Source: Endoryza sp044226045 (GTDB lineage Bacteria; Bacteroidota; Bacteroidia; Chitinophagales; Chitinophagaceae). Taken from it: a stretch of 64,000 nt of DNA. The DNA lies in assembly GCA_044226045.1 (NCBI GenBank), contig JBGAHR010000006.1, positions 1 through 64,000 of the forward strand, in the 5' to 3' direction. Under the pieces are notes generated by a model, which saw only the letters and a list, made by a program, of their open reading frames with translations, was not told the origin of the DNA and did no database searches. Position numbers and translations under genes: made by a program. Positions 16,314 to 25,485 of this stretch are shown in pieces (the stretch's first letter is position 1; every line of letters begins with the position of its first letter).

Positions 16314-17312
16314 TTACGATTCCCCCAGGTCGATTTCCGTGTTGTCACCAATGTTCAGACTTCGGCTTTCCCCTTTTACTTCGGTATCGCTGCCGATCAG
16401 GGAATGGGTCAGAACAATATCGTACAGGTCTGCAAAAGACCCAATAATTGAATCTTTTACAATGGAATAGCTGATATTAGTCTTTTCACCAATGGTAACA
16501 TTCGGCCCGATAATGGAATTTTTGATTTCACAACCGGGAGCAATGCTGACGGGCTGAACGATGATACAGTTCTCAAAAACATGGTCGTCGGCAATCATCC
16601 CCCCAAATTTCTTCATCAGGGTGGCATTGGACTCCAGGAGGGTTTCTTTTCTACCGCAGTCGAACCAGTTCTGCACTTTGAAAGACTGGAACCTGGCGCC
16701 ATGAGCAATCATACATTCAAGTGCATCGGTGATGCTGAACTCGCCATGGCTCTTAACCTCATTGCGAATATTGCTTTCGATACAGCTGAAGAGGAATGAA
16801 GTCTCCTTTATTTTATAAATCCCTACCAGCGCCATATTGCTCTTGGGTATCTGGGGCTTTTCTACCACTTTGGTAATGAAACCGTCTTCCCCGATTTCCG
16901 CTACCCCGAAGCTTCGCGGGTCATCTACCTTTTTCACTCCTAAAACCGAGTGAGGGGTATCGATGACAGCTTTTACGTCGTACTCGCAAATCGTATCGCC
17001 CAGTACGATAAACATTTCGTCCTCGCCAACGATCTCCCGCGTAAGCTGGATGGCGTGGCCGATACCGTAGCGGTCCGACTGCTGCACGAAATGAACCCTC
17101 AGGTCGGGGTATTTTTCTGCCACATAATCTTTTATTTTCTCACCCAGGTACCCGACGATAAATATGAACTCCTGTATGCCGGCCTCTCTTAGCTGGTCTA
17201 CGATGATACTGAGGATAGTCTTACCCGCCAGTGGTATTAAAGCCTTGGGTTGTGTATAGGTATGAGGTCGCAGTTTGGTACCTGCGCCTGCTACTGGTAT
17301 AATTGCCTTCAT
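16314..17312 (-). CDS. Sugar-1-phosphate nucleotidyltransferase (RmlA/GlmU-like)
   Basis: Makes an NDP-sugar from a sugar-1-phosphate and NTP, probably for cell-surface polysaccharide. The 332-residue protein has the nucleotide-binding motif AIIPVAGAGTKLRPHTYTQPKALIPLAGK, the metal-binding Asp in VLGDTICEYD, the catalytic-site segment VVEKPQIPKSNMALVGIY, and a C-terminal left-handed beta-helix (NCIIVQPVSIAPGCEIKNSIIGPNVTIG). The base and sugar are not predictable. The ATG at 17312 gives the family N-terminus MKAIIPVAGAG. It is divergent from glyA. Confidence 0.85.
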   Translation of the reverse strand: MKAIIPVAGAGTKLRPHTYTQPKALIPLAGKTILSIIVDQLREAGIQEFIFIVGYLGEKIKDYVAEKYPDLRVHFVQQSDRYGIGHAIQLTREIVGEDEMFIVLGDTICEYDVKAVIDTPHSVLGVKKVDDPRSFGVAEIGEDGFITKVVEKPQIPKSNMALVGIYKIKETSFLFSCIESNIRNEVKSHGEFSITDALECMIAHGARFQSFKVQNWFDCGRKETLLESNATLMKKFGGMIADDHVFENCIIVQPVSIAPGCEIKNSIIGPNVTIGEKTNISYSIVKDSIIGSFADLYDIVLTHSLIGSDTEVKGESRSLNIGDNTEIDLGES

Positions 17313-17385
17313 GCCCCGATCCCGGGATGGGAGTTTAGTTAGAATTAAAAAGCGAACGAAAATAGGACATTTCATTCAAACAAAA

Positions 17386-17420
17386 TTTGGGGAATGAATC
17401 ACCGGGCTGGCTTAACTTTG
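17386..17420 (+). promoter_or_regulatory. Candidate glyA promoter
   Basis: TTTG at 17386-17389 and TAACTTTG at 17413-17420, exact to TAnnTTTG, with a 23 bp spacer, at the long end of the usual range. The leader to the ATG is about 45 nt. Confidence 0.5.
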
Positions 17421-17471
17421 CGCCGTGAATTTGACATTCCACCATTCATTCCACAAACTCTCCTACACAGC

Positions 17472-18749
17472 ATGCAAAAAGATCAACTGATATTCGACCT
17501 CATCAACAAGGAACTGGAACGCCAGCGCAACGGTATTGAACTGATCGCCTCAGAAAATTTCACTTCGCTGCAGGTCATGCAGGCGATGGGAACCGTGCCG
17601 ACCAATAAATATGCAGAAGGCTATCCGGGCAAACGCTATTATGGAGGATGTGAAGTGGTGGATGAAATTGAGAATATTGCCATCGACCGCCTGAAAAAAG
17701 TATTCAATGCCAGTTGGGCCAACGTACAACCACATAGCGGAGCGCAGGCCAATGGAGCCGTCTTCCTGGCGGTTCTCAAACCGGGTGAAAAGGTGTTGGG
17801 CCTGGACCTGAGCATGGGTGGCCACCTTACACACGGAAGCCCGGCCAACTTCAGCGGCAAGACTTACCAGGCAATCCACTATGGAGTAACCAAAGAGGGC
17901 CTGGTCGACTACGACCAACTGGAAAAGAAAGCACTGGAAGAAAAGCCCAAAATGATCATCTGCGGAGCTTCCGCCTATAGCCGTGAATGGGATTATGCCC
18001 GAATCAGGGCGGTGGCCGATAAAATTGGCGCGATTGTTCTGGCCGATATCGCTCACCCTGCCGGACTGATCGCAGCAGGTTTGCTGAATGACCCATTCGA
18101 TCATTGTCATATCGTAACCTCTACCACACACAAGACGCTTCGCGGACCAAGAGGTGGGATTATTATGCTTCGTCATGATTTCGAAAATCCCTGGGGTATC
18201 AAAGATCCTAAAGGTAATCTTCGTACGATGAGCCAACTGCTCGACCTGGCGGTTTTCCCGGGCACACAGGGCGGACCACTGGAACACGTGATCGCTGCAA
18301 AAGCGATTGCGTTTGGAGAAATCCTTACCGATGAATTCAAGGTTTACGGAAAACAGATCATTCGAAATGCCCAGTCAATGGCGGCTTCTTTCGTAAAACG
18401 TGGCTACAACCTCATCAGCGAAGGCACAGACAATCACCTGATGCTGATCGATCTCAGGAATAAGAATATTACCGGTAAAAAAGCGCAGGAAACGCTTGAC
18501 AAAGCGCATATCACCCTGAATAAAAACGCGGTTCCCTTCGATGACAAATCTCCTTTTGTCACCAGCGGCATTCGTGTTGGCGTGCCGGCCATCACTACGA
18601 GAGGTATGAATGAATCGCATATGGAAACGGTCGTATCACTGATTGATACTGTACTGACAAATGCCGATGACGACAATACCATCCAGCGCGTAAAAGGCGA
18701 AGTGAAAGAATTCATGAAACAATTTCCGTTATATCCGGAATTGGGGTGA
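17472..18749 (+). CDS. glyA: Serine hydroxymethyltransferase
   Basis: A PLP enzyme converting serine and tetrahydrofolate to glycine and methylene-tetrahydrofolate. The protein is 425 residues, the usual length. Family blocks are intact: ELIASENFTSLQVMQAMG, NKYAEGYPGKRYYGGCEVVDEIE, NVQPHSGAQANGAVFLAVLKPG, the Asp-His segment LADIAHPAGLIAAG, and the PLP-lysine motif STTHKTLRGPRGG with Lys at residue 221. The ATG at 17472 is chosen over the longer frame because the upstream codons overlap the promoter and the family begins shortly before DQLIFDLINKELERQ. A repeat array begins a few bases after the stop. Confidence 0.97.
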   Translation: MQKDQLIFDLINKELERQRNGIELIASENFTSLQVMQAMGTVPTNKYAEGYPGKRYYGGCEVVDEIENIAIDRLKKVFNASWANVQPHSGAQANGAVFLAVLKPGEKVLGLDLSMGGHLTHGSPANFSGKTYQAIHYGVTKEGLVDYDQLEKKALEEKPKMIICGASAYSREWDYARIRAVADKIGAIVLADIAHPAGLIAAGLLNDPFDHCHIVTSTTHKTLRGPRGGIIMLRHDFENPWGIKDPKGNLRTMSQLLDLAVFPGTQGGPLEHVIAAKAIAFGEILTDEFKVYGKQIIRNAQSMAASFVKRGYNLISEGTDNHLMLIDLRNKNITGKKAQETLDKAHITLNKNAVPFDDKSPFVTSGIRVGVPAITTRGMNESHMETVVSLIDTVLTNADDDNTIQRVKGEVKEFMKQFPLYPELG

Positions 18750-19165
18750 GAAAAAGTCAAAAGTCAAAAGTAAAAATTAAAAAGTCAAAAATTACTGGTA
18801 GCGTATAGGAATGCAAAGTCGATTGGTTTGCGGTTTGCGGTTTGCTGTTTGCTGTTTGCGGTTTGCGGTTAGCGCGTTTATCGTTTCAAGTTTATCGTTT
18901 CAAGTTTATCGTTTATCGTTTAGTTGACATTTGGCGGCTAACGCGTATAACATTTGCCTTTCTTCCATGCGCCCTCCACGTTCCTTTTACGCCCTGCGAG
19001 TTAGCGGCGGCTTAACGCTTTTGAATTTTTAATTCTGACTTTTGATTTTTGAATTTTGATTTTCTTCTTCGCGCCCTCCGCGTTCCTTCTACGCCCTGCG
19101 AGTTAGCGGCGGCTAACGACTTATGAATTTTGAATTTTCACTTTTGACTTTTCACTTTTGACTTT
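18750..19165. repeat. Composite heptamer array between glyA and the CHAT gene
   Basis: A convergent gap. It starts with GTCAAAA words (18755-18795), then GGTTTGCGGTTTGC heptamers (18820-18865) and CGTTTATCGTTTCAAG heptamers (18870-18925). Two GC-rich units of the type CGCCCTCCGCGTTCCTTTT-ACGCCCTGCGAGTTAGCGGCGGC follow at 18970-19010 and 19070-19115. It ends with TTTTGAC/TTTTGAA heptamers that continue past 19165 into the CHAT coding sequence, to about 19215. Confidence 0.9.
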
Positions 19166-21973
19166 TCACTTTTGACTTTTGAATTTTGACTTTTGACTTT
19201 TCACTTTTGACTTTCTCACCCACCCAACAACCCCTGCCATCAAAACCACCATTGCTGCTATGAAATAAAGCCACATCCCCGGACCGGCTTTCTCCAGAAT
19301 TATTTTCTCCGATCTGCCGACTAATACCGGCGCGGCCCAATAGTACGGTAGGTTGAAATCGCCACTGGCGAGTAACGACAACTTCGCCTGTCGCAATGCT
19401 TCATCCGTATTCATTCCCTTTGAAAGAAACTCATAGAATTTCTCCGTCAACCGGTAAGTAGCCCTGCTATCGGCTTCCCATAAATTGGCGATGGCCGATG
19501 GAATACCCAGGGCCGCAAATCCGCGGTTAAAACTGAATACCCCTTCCCCGACATATGCCTGACCATTCGCAGTCAGACAGGCAGATAATAAAATCAACCG
19601 GCAGGAAGGTTGTGCATCATTGATCAGTTCCGACAAAAGGATGCTTGAATCTGCTAACCAGATGATAGGCTCTCCCCGTTCGCTGCTATCAGACGCATGA
19701 GAATAGAGTTGAACAACTTGAAAATTTGAAAACTCTTTAAAGAAATTCCGGCGTGAAGCTTCCTGGTTAAAGAGCCCTTTTGACTGAGCAAAATGCGAGA
19801 GGATATTTTTCATAGACTGTTCACTACCCTGTAAAGCAGGCAAACCTGTTTGTATTCCAAAAGTAACAGGTGCCAGACCCAGAATGGAACCAGTACTTTT
19901 CGCAGGCCTTTCGAAAAGATTCATCCAGTATGCGGCTGAATAAGTGTAGTAAATGGGATGTTGCTCCAGCAGGTATTTCCCTTTTCCTGGCCCCTGCTGA
20001 ACGATGAGCGCTTCAAATGGAAAATACCGGCCTCCGGGAGAAATAACCACCGGCCCGTCCGGGAGTAATAGAGAGCCAAAAATCAGGTTGAACAAATTGG
20101 CTGAGGCGGTTTTGAAAGCATAATAGTTAATATTCTGCTGGTCTACCCCACTCACCTGTGCGATAAATTGTTCAGCAGCTGTTTGATATTCCGGCAAAGA
20201 GATCTTTTTGACAGACACTTCATTTTCTGTCACCATCATCACAAAAACTGCGCTGTCGCCCACCAGCATTTCTACAAACGATCCGTTAGCTGGAAAAAAA
20301 GCTTTTCTGAAATCTTTCAGGCTGACAATCGATGAATCTATCTGGCTCTGAAAGAACACGGGATTATTCCGGCGAATATTTTCTCGTAGTGTCTGTTCGT
20401 TTTGCCTTAACGTAAATAATTGCTTGTTGACATCAGTGAATTGTTTGTCGGAAGGGGGCAGTGTATCCTTTTGTATCTCCAGATCCCTGATTTGCTTTTT
20501 AAGAAGATGAATCGAGCCCAGCTCCTTTGGATTGAACATATACTGTTCCTTTAATTGCTCGAACAACAGCGCAGACCTGCTCTGTTCAAAAAAATAAAAG
20601 GCAGACTCCTGGTCGTAGGCAGACAGGCTGGCATCAATGGCAGGTTCGTACAACCTTCGACCCATACTTCTGAGATATAAGCGAGATAATAAAGTGCCCT
20701 GTTGTTTTTGAACCGCGGAGAAAACCCGATCGGTCAATCTGTAATTGTCGATAGCCAGCTGAAGATCTGGCTTTCTGCCCAGCAACCGGTATTTCATTCG
20801 ATAGGCCTCAGCTTCCGATAATAGCAGATCAATAAGGTATTCACTGTAATTTTTCTGTACCAGTTCTTGCAGGATAAAGGGAATCTGACTTTTTTCATAA
20901 CTACCCAGGGTGTGTTTATACGCCTGCTGAAAAAAATAGAGAGAAGAGTCATACTTTCCCAACATCAGTTGAACATTTGCGATATTCTGTAAAATATTGG
21001 CAACTTCTTCGCCTTCCGCAAACGGCAGGGCGCGCTGGTAATACCGGAGAGCCCCGGGATAGTCTTTCAATAAGGTAAAGAATATATTAAATCCCGCATT
21101 ATTCATCGTTTGAGCACATCCGATAGTGTTCTTGGTTTTCCGGTAAAAATTAAATGATTGCTCATAATATGATAGCGCCTTTTTCCAGTCATATTGCTCT
21201 ACCGTACGGGCGTACAACTGATAATAAGTAGCCAGGAAAGCATCATCCCTGCCGGGATGAAGAGAGCCAATGATGGATTTAATGATCTGTCCGGCTTCTT
21301 CAAATTTCTTCAGAAAGATCAGGGCATTCAGTTTCTCTGCCGGGAAGCCTTTGAGGTAATAATCCACAGAGGCAATTTCTTCCTTGTGCGACTCTGTTAG
21401 TTTCTCTCCCAATTCCGCTTCTTCCAGCACCCGGTAATAGTCGCCCATTCTGAAATGATCGGTCATTTGAGAATACAGTAGGGGAACTACCAGGTTGGCC
21501 CCAGTTCCTTCCCGTACACCGATGCTGATACAACTATCGCGGGCAGCACGGGCGGCATTCAACTCTCCCAGCGACTCGAGGCAAATCCTGAGATTGTTGT
21601 AACTGCGCATGATCAGCAGGCGATCGCCCTTCATACTGATTCCATTCCGTTTGTATTCGTAGATGGAGCGTTCTAGTAACTGACGGCTTTGATCAAAATT
21701 ACCCAGGCTATGATTTAGCCACCCCAGACGCTGATACAGCAATACCACCGCCGAATCCGGTGATGTCTGGCAGGCCTTGACATTTTCAAGATAAGGAGCC
21801 AGTTCTTTAAACTGCGCCGCCGGAGAAAACCCCGATGAATCCCTCAGCCAGATAATCTTATTCCAAAGCTCCGTCCCGGGTGGACATTGACTGTACCCAT
21901 AAAAAAGGCAGGCTGAGAGCAAAATCGCCGTCAGCCATAATCCTTTTAGCCATCTGTTAATTATTCTATTCAT
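19166..21973 (-). CDS. Membrane-anchored TPR-CHAT protease (caspase-like)
   Basis: A 935-residue protein with an N-terminal export signal (GLWLTAILLSACLFYGYSQ; LSAC at 19-22 could also be a lipobox), about 400 residues of TPR-like helical repeats, a linker coiled-coil, and a C-terminal CHAT domain. The caspase-type His-Cys pair is visible: YSHASDS (His759) and LLSACLTANG (Cys799), followed by the CHAT hallmark GVFSFNRGFAALGIPSAIANLW. A transmembrane helix (about 900-918) anchors the C-terminus, placing TPR and CHAT outside the cytoplasm. The last residues (RKSKVKSQKSKFKSQK) are encoded by the intergenic heptamer repeat. It overlaps the upstream protease gene by 8 bp, so translation is probably coupled. 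It is the last gene of a sigma/anti-sigma/S8/CHAT operon. Confidence 0.85.
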   Translation of the reverse strand: MNRIINRWLKGLWLTAILLSACLFYGYSQCPPGTELWNKIIWLRDSSGFSPAAQFKELAPYLENVKACQTSPDSAVVLLYQRLGWLNHSLGNFDQSRQLLERSIYEYKRNGISMKGDRLLIMRSYNNLRICLESLGELNAARAARDSCISIGVREGTGANLVVPLLYSQMTDHFRMGDYYRVLEEAELGEKLTESHKEEIASVDYYLKGFPAEKLNALIFLKKFEEAGQIIKSIIGSLHPGRDDAFLATYYQLYARTVEQYDWKKALSYYEQSFNFYRKTKNTIGCAQTMNNAGFNIFFTLLKDYPGALRYYQRALPFAEGEEVANILQNIANVQLMLGKYDSSLYFFQQAYKHTLGSYEKSQIPFILQELVQKNYSEYLIDLLLSEAEAYRMKYRLLGRKPDLQLAIDNYRLTDRVFSAVQKQQGTLLSRLYLRSMGRRLYEPAIDASLSAYDQESAFYFFEQSRSALLFEQLKEQYMFNPKELGSIHLLKKQIRDLEIQKDTLPPSDKQFTDVNKQLFTLRQNEQTLRENIRRNNPVFFQSQIDSSIVSLKDFRKAFFPANGSFVEMLVGDSAVFVMMVTENEVSVKKISLPEYQTAAEQFIAQVSGVDQQNINYYAFKTASANLFNLIFGSLLLPDGPVVISPGGRYFPFEALIVQQGPGKGKYLLEQHPIYYTYSAAYWMNLFERPAKSTGSILGLAPVTFGIQTGLPALQGSEQSMKNILSHFAQSKGLFNQEASRRNFFKEFSNFQVVQLYSHASDSSERGEPIIWLADSSILLSELINDAQPSCRLILLSACLTANGQAYVGEGVFSFNRGFAALGIPSAIANLWEADSRATYRLTEKFYEFLSKGMNTDEALRQAKLSLLASGDFNLPYYWAAPVLVGRSEKIILEKAGPGMWLYFIAAMVVLMAGVVGWVRKSKVKSQKSKFKSQK

Positions 21974-23309
21974 GCAGCGGCTGAATGTATTGCCCTCCCT
22001 GTGTATAGGTGGAAGGACCTCGTTTTACATAATTTGATTTCCAGTCTGTAAGTGCGGAAGACATCACCACCTGATTGCGCAGCAGGCAACCCATCATCAG
22101 TCCGGCGGCAACGGGTGTAGCATAGGAAGAACCCTCGTAATACTGATTATAGTAAGGGATCTTGTACATACAGCAATTCACACGGTTTACCACGCCCAGT
22201 GTAATGTATTCTCTCGAATAATTCTGGTAATAACATGGCTTAAACGAACCGCTAAGACCGGTAACAGCTATCACATTGTTAAGCTCTGTACTGAATAATG
22301 CGGGATAGAACGGATTGCTGGCCGTTAACAGATTCCCCGGATTAATCGTGGAGGAACAATACATACCAGAATTTCTGCCTCCGCCCGCATTGCCGGCAGC
22401 TACGAAAACCACCGCTTTCTTTTCGCGGTCTGATTTGGCGAGATACCATCGCAAAATCGGGTCGGGTTTACCTTTGTAACCGAGGCTGGCATTGATGACC
22501 TGGGCGCGATGCTGAATGGCATAGCTGAGGGCACAGCTCACTGAAAAAGTACTTCCAACTTTATCTTTATCGAGCGCTTTGAGCACCATGATACGGGGAT
22601 ATTGTGAACTGTCTCCAATATTGTTTAGCGCCAGTGCGGTTACAGTTGTGCCGTGTTTGTTCGGATGATCGTCGAGGAACTGACTGGTTGGCTGACCGGG
22701 AATGAAATTGTACATCGTGGTTCCGTCTCCCTCTCTCCACATTAGTTTTCTGAAACGTGGATCAAAAAAAGTGGTATCGATACCTGTATCGATAATCGCC
22801 AGTAAAGCACTGTCGTTAACGGCTCTGCTGTCAACCATCACCCGGGCGCCATGAGTAACACTTCCGGTATCAGGCTCCAGCTCATCGATCTTCATGTTAT
22901 CGGCCAGGAATTGTACATGAGCATAGTCGCCGCTTCCGTTGGGTCCGGGCGGGGGGGCCGGAGGGGCTGACACGGACTGACCGGCACCATTGAGCAGTTG
23001 AATGTTGATGGTGTAGAGACTCGAATCGCAGGGGCAAAAGAATACGTGGAAGCGGGGACGTACATGCGGATACTTCTCATAAAATTTCTTAACGGAATCT
23101 TCAATTGCCTGGATGGTCGCGGCTCTTTCCGTTGTACTGGTATTCTCTGTAAACAGAACATTCCAATTCAACTCACTGACCTGTACATCCGCCCCCGGGT
23201 CGGCTTTCTTATCATCGCCAAAGAGCCACTTGCAGGAGGAAATGCTCAGAGCCAGCAGGAATAATAACAAGCCATGATTGATCAGGGCTGTTGATTTGTT
23301 CGTAGCCAT
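21966..23309 (-). CDS. Subtilisin-like (S8) serine protease lipoprotein
   Basis: A 447-residue lipoprotein. A hydrophobic leader ends in SISSC (Cys26), followed by KWLFGDDKK, whose charge resembles surface-export signals of Bacteroidota lipoproteins. A prodomain-like region (about 45-165) contains a Pro-rich linker. The S8 catalytic domain has Asp174 in AIIDTGID, His219 in HPNKHGTTVTALA, the oxyanion Asn307 in FVAAGNAGG and Ser395 in EGSSYATPVAAG, so all catalytic residues are present. Second-to-last gene of the operon, 73 bp after the anti-sigma gene and overlapping the CHAT gene. A likely partner or activator of the CHAT protease (inference). Confidence 0.88.
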   Translation of the reverse strand: MATNKSTALINHGLLLFLLALSISSCKWLFGDDKKADPGADVQVSELNWNVLFTENTSTTERAATIQAIEDSVKKFYEKYPHVRPRFHVFFCPCDSSLYTINIQLLNGAGQSVSAPPAPPPGPNGSGDYAHVQFLADNMKIDELEPDTGSVTHGARVMVDSRAVNDSALLAIIDTGIDTTFFDPRFRKLMWREGDGTTMYNFIPGQPTSQFLDDHPNKHGTTVTALALNNIGDSSQYPRIMVLKALDKDKVGSTFSVSCALSYAIQHRAQVINASLGYKGKPDPILRWYLAKSDREKKAVVFVAAGNAGGGRNSGMYCSSTINPGNLLTASNPFYPALFSTELNNVIAVTGLSGSFKPCYYQNYSREYITLGVVNRVNCCMYKIPYYNQYYEGSSYATPVAAGLMMGCLLRNQVVMSSALTDWKSNYVKRGPSTYTQGGQYIQPLHE

Positions 23310-23382
23310 AACGGTTGATTTAAGAGTAATGTATAATAATCGCTCCCAACTGGTTACCTGTTCAATAACCCATGGGCGCGAA

Positions 23383-24093
23383 TTATTTCATTTTCTGCAA
23401 CCAACCGGCAGCGACTTCCGCATAAGCCAGTTGATTATCCACCACCGTTTTCAGCAGGGTTTTCGCCGCTTCTTTGTCGCCCTTCTCGTTTCTTTTCATC
23501 AGGGTGAGTGCGTGATAGAAAGCACCAGGATTGTTTTGCAGTTGACTGCTTTCCATTTTCTGAAAGCAGCTGACAGCTTTGTCGTAGTTCTGCTGCCGCA
23601 GGTAAACAAATCCTGAAAATTTCAGGGCATCAGTTGGCAGGCTGTCGCGGGAAAGTGCCCGAAAGATGACCAGCGATTCCTGTAATTTATTGAGATTGTA
23701 TAACTCTTTTGCTCTTTCTAGGCTGTCACCAGCACCCATCTTTACCGACAGCTCCCTGATGTTTTTTTGAATAAAATCATCCGCCAGCGAAACGGGTGAA
23801 GAGGATCGGAAAAATAAAAGTGCCGCCACCACCAATACAGCAGCTGCGGAACTTGCATAGATCCAGTATTTCCTGATCGAAACCACCGGTGCTGCCGGTT
23901 GATACAGATTCCTGAAATGCTGTTTCCGCTGCTGAACAAAAGGCTCCCGAATGCTGTGTATGGTGGATAGATAAAATCCGACCTGTTCGGCCAGTTGAGT
24001 ATCTTCTACCAGCCGCTTTTCAAATGCCTGTTGTTCCTCCGTGGTCAACAGGCCATTGAAATAGTCTTCTATATATGACAGGTCGTCGGTCAT
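23383..24093 (-). CDS. Membrane anti-sigma-like protein with periplasmic TPR
   Basis: 236 residues. The N-terminal 50 residues (YIEDYFNGLLTTEEQQAFEKRLVEDTQLAEQV) match the anti-sigma N-terminal fold common in Bacteroidota and lack the zinc-binding HxxxCxxC. A transmembrane helix lies at about 76-95, followed by TPR-like helices outside (ELYNLNKLQESLVIFRALS, FVYLRQQNYDKAVSCFQKM). It begins 9 bp after the sigma factor stop. The topology puts a sigma-binding domain in the cytoplasm and a TPR interaction surface next to the exported proteases encoded downstream. Confidence 0.75.
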   Translation of the reverse strand: MTDDLSYIEDYFNGLLTTEEQQAFEKRLVEDTQLAEQVGFYLSTIHSIREPFVQQRKQHFRNLYQPAAPVVSIRKYWIYASSAAAVLVVAALLFFRSSSPVSLADDFIQKNIRELSVKMGAGDSLERAKELYNLNKLQESLVIFRALSRDSLPTDALKFSGFVYLRQQNYDKAVSCFQKMESSQLQNNPGAFYHALTLMKRNEKGDKEAAKTLLKTVVDNQLAYAEVAAGWLQKMK

Positions 24094-24102
24094 GTTTGCT
24101 CG

Positions 24103-24687
24103 TTAATGTGACTGATACAGGGCTCTTAGTTTTTCCAGGCATCTCAGTCTGGAAGTTTTTACTACATCAGCCGATTTATATTCCATCATTGCGGTGATCT
24201 CTTTATCCGCGTATCCCTCAGCCCACAAAGTCAGCAGGCGTTGACAGGATTCGCCGATTTGACGAAGCCGATCCCGAAGTGACGCGTGATCGGATTGGCG
24301 AATCAACTGCTCAATCACATCCCGGGTACTATCGGAAAGGGACATCAGTTTTTCATCAATCGATCTCGTCAGGTAGATGCTGCTTTTCTTTGTCGTTCTT
24401 TTCCGGATAAGGTCAACGCATTTGTTATGAAAAATCTGGAAAATCCATGTTTTCAGTGAGGATCTCTGTTCAAAGGAACGTCGGGAAATATGTTCAATCG
24501 CAGCTAAAATCGTATCGGAATAGGCATCAAAGGAATCTTCTTCGGTGAGCGAGTGCTTTTTCATTCCTTCCCTGATCAGGTAATCAAATTGCCGGAACAA
24601 TTGATCTTCTGCCCGCTGGCGCGGCAGACCGTCCAGCAACAGGCTGTCAAGGATTTCCTGCTCAGAGAGTGGCAGACCAGATACCAT
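24103..24687 (-). CDS. ECF-type sigma-70 family sigma factor (first gene of CHAT operon)
   Basis: 194 residues with region 2 (DSFDAYSDTILAAIEHI, then SLKTWIFQIFHNKCVDLIRKR) and region 4 (LRQIGESCQRLLTLWAEGYADKEIT, then SRLRCLEKLRAL). Region 3 is absent as in ECF factors. It directs RNA polymerase to a dedicated promoter set. Together with the adjacent membrane anti-sigma it should report an envelope signal, and it may control its own operon. The divergent gene starts 151 bp away. No TAnnTTTG housekeeping promoter is visible upstream, which would fit self-activation. Confidence 0.85.
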   Translation of the reverse strand: MVSGLPLSEQEILDSLLLDGLPRQRAEDQLFRQFDYLIREGMKKHSLTEEDSFDAYSDTILAAIEHISRRSFEQRSSLKTWIFQIFHNKCVDLIRKRTTKKSSIYLTRSIDEKLMSLSDSTRDVIEQLIRQSDHASLRDRLRQIGESCQRLLTLWAEGYADKEITAMMEYKSADVVKTSRLRCLEKLRALYQSH

Positions 24688-24838
24688 AACCAGTGTATGT
24701 AATATTGAATATAATTAATATGTAAGGGATAAAAAAATATTTTATTCCTGTTTACCCTTACTCGCCTGTCTGCGACTAATCAGTTGTGCTCCGTTTCGAA
24801 ATGGTAAGATCAATACATTAACTATTAAACCTTCTCTT

Positions 24839-25354
24839 ATGCAAAAGATTTTTTTAGCCCTCAGCATTTCGATGATACTGTTCATCGGTCAGGGATACGC
24901 GCAAACCTCCGCTTCACAAAGTTTTGCCAGTGTAACCATTCCCGAGATCGGGTTAGCCGGCACATCCGGATCTGCATCCGGAGCTATCAATAATCGCGCA
25001 CTGAAAAATTTCAAAAAAACGATCAAAAGCGACGGCAAAGAAAGCTGGTACACCACCAAGGATGGCAGTTTTATTGTCAAGTATGAAAAAGAAGGTGTAC
25101 AGTGCCGGTCGGATTACGATCGTAAAGGCAATTGGCAATCGACTACCCGTTACTACAGCGAGAATCTGCTTCCGAAAGATATCCGCGCCATGGTCAAATC
25201 TGTTTACTATGATTTCAAGATCACCAGAATCCAGGAAATTACCCTGGATGGATACCTTGTTTACATCGTTCACATGGAAGGGGAAGACTCCTGGGTCAAT
25301 CTTAATATTTGCAACGGTGACATGAATGTGATGGAATCTTTCACCAAAAGATAG
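24839..25354 (+). CDS. Exported PepSY-like/BLIP-like protein
   Basis: A 171-residue secreted protein: signal peptide MQKIFLALSISMILFIGQGYAQ, a Ser/Ala/Gly-rich linker, then a compact alpha/beta domain (RALKNFKKTIKSDGKESWY, GSFIVKYEKEGVQCRSDYDRKG, YSENLLPKDIRAMVKSVYYDFKITRIQEI). The pattern of a helix followed by strands around a DxKG-type turn is that of PepSY-like proteins of Bacteroidota, small periplasmic proteins of unclear role. It has its own terminator. It is divergent from the sigma factor and could be one of its targets (inference). Confidence 0.6.
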   Translation: MQKIFLALSISMILFIGQGYAQTSASQSFASVTIPEIGLAGTSGSASGAINNRALKNFKKTIKSDGKESWYTTKDGSFIVKYEKEGVQCRSDYDRKGNWQSTTRYYSENLLPKDIRAMVKSVYYDFKITRIQEITLDGYLVYIVHMEGEDSWVNLNICNGDMNVMESFTKR

Positions 25355-25380
25355 TTTTACCGCCGCTAACCTCCAACCAC

Positions 25381-25410
25381 AAGGGCTGCCCTGTAAGGCA
25401 GCCCTTTTTT
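25381..25410 (+). terminator. Rho-independent terminator
   Basis: AAGGGCTGCC (25381-25390), six-base loop, GGCAGCCCTT and a T-run to 25410. Confidence 0.92.
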
Positions 25411-25485
25411 AATGGCATTCCGGCAATGATAAATTCAATGCCTGATTGGAATGAATTGAATATCTTGCGGCTGAAACCTGCAAAA

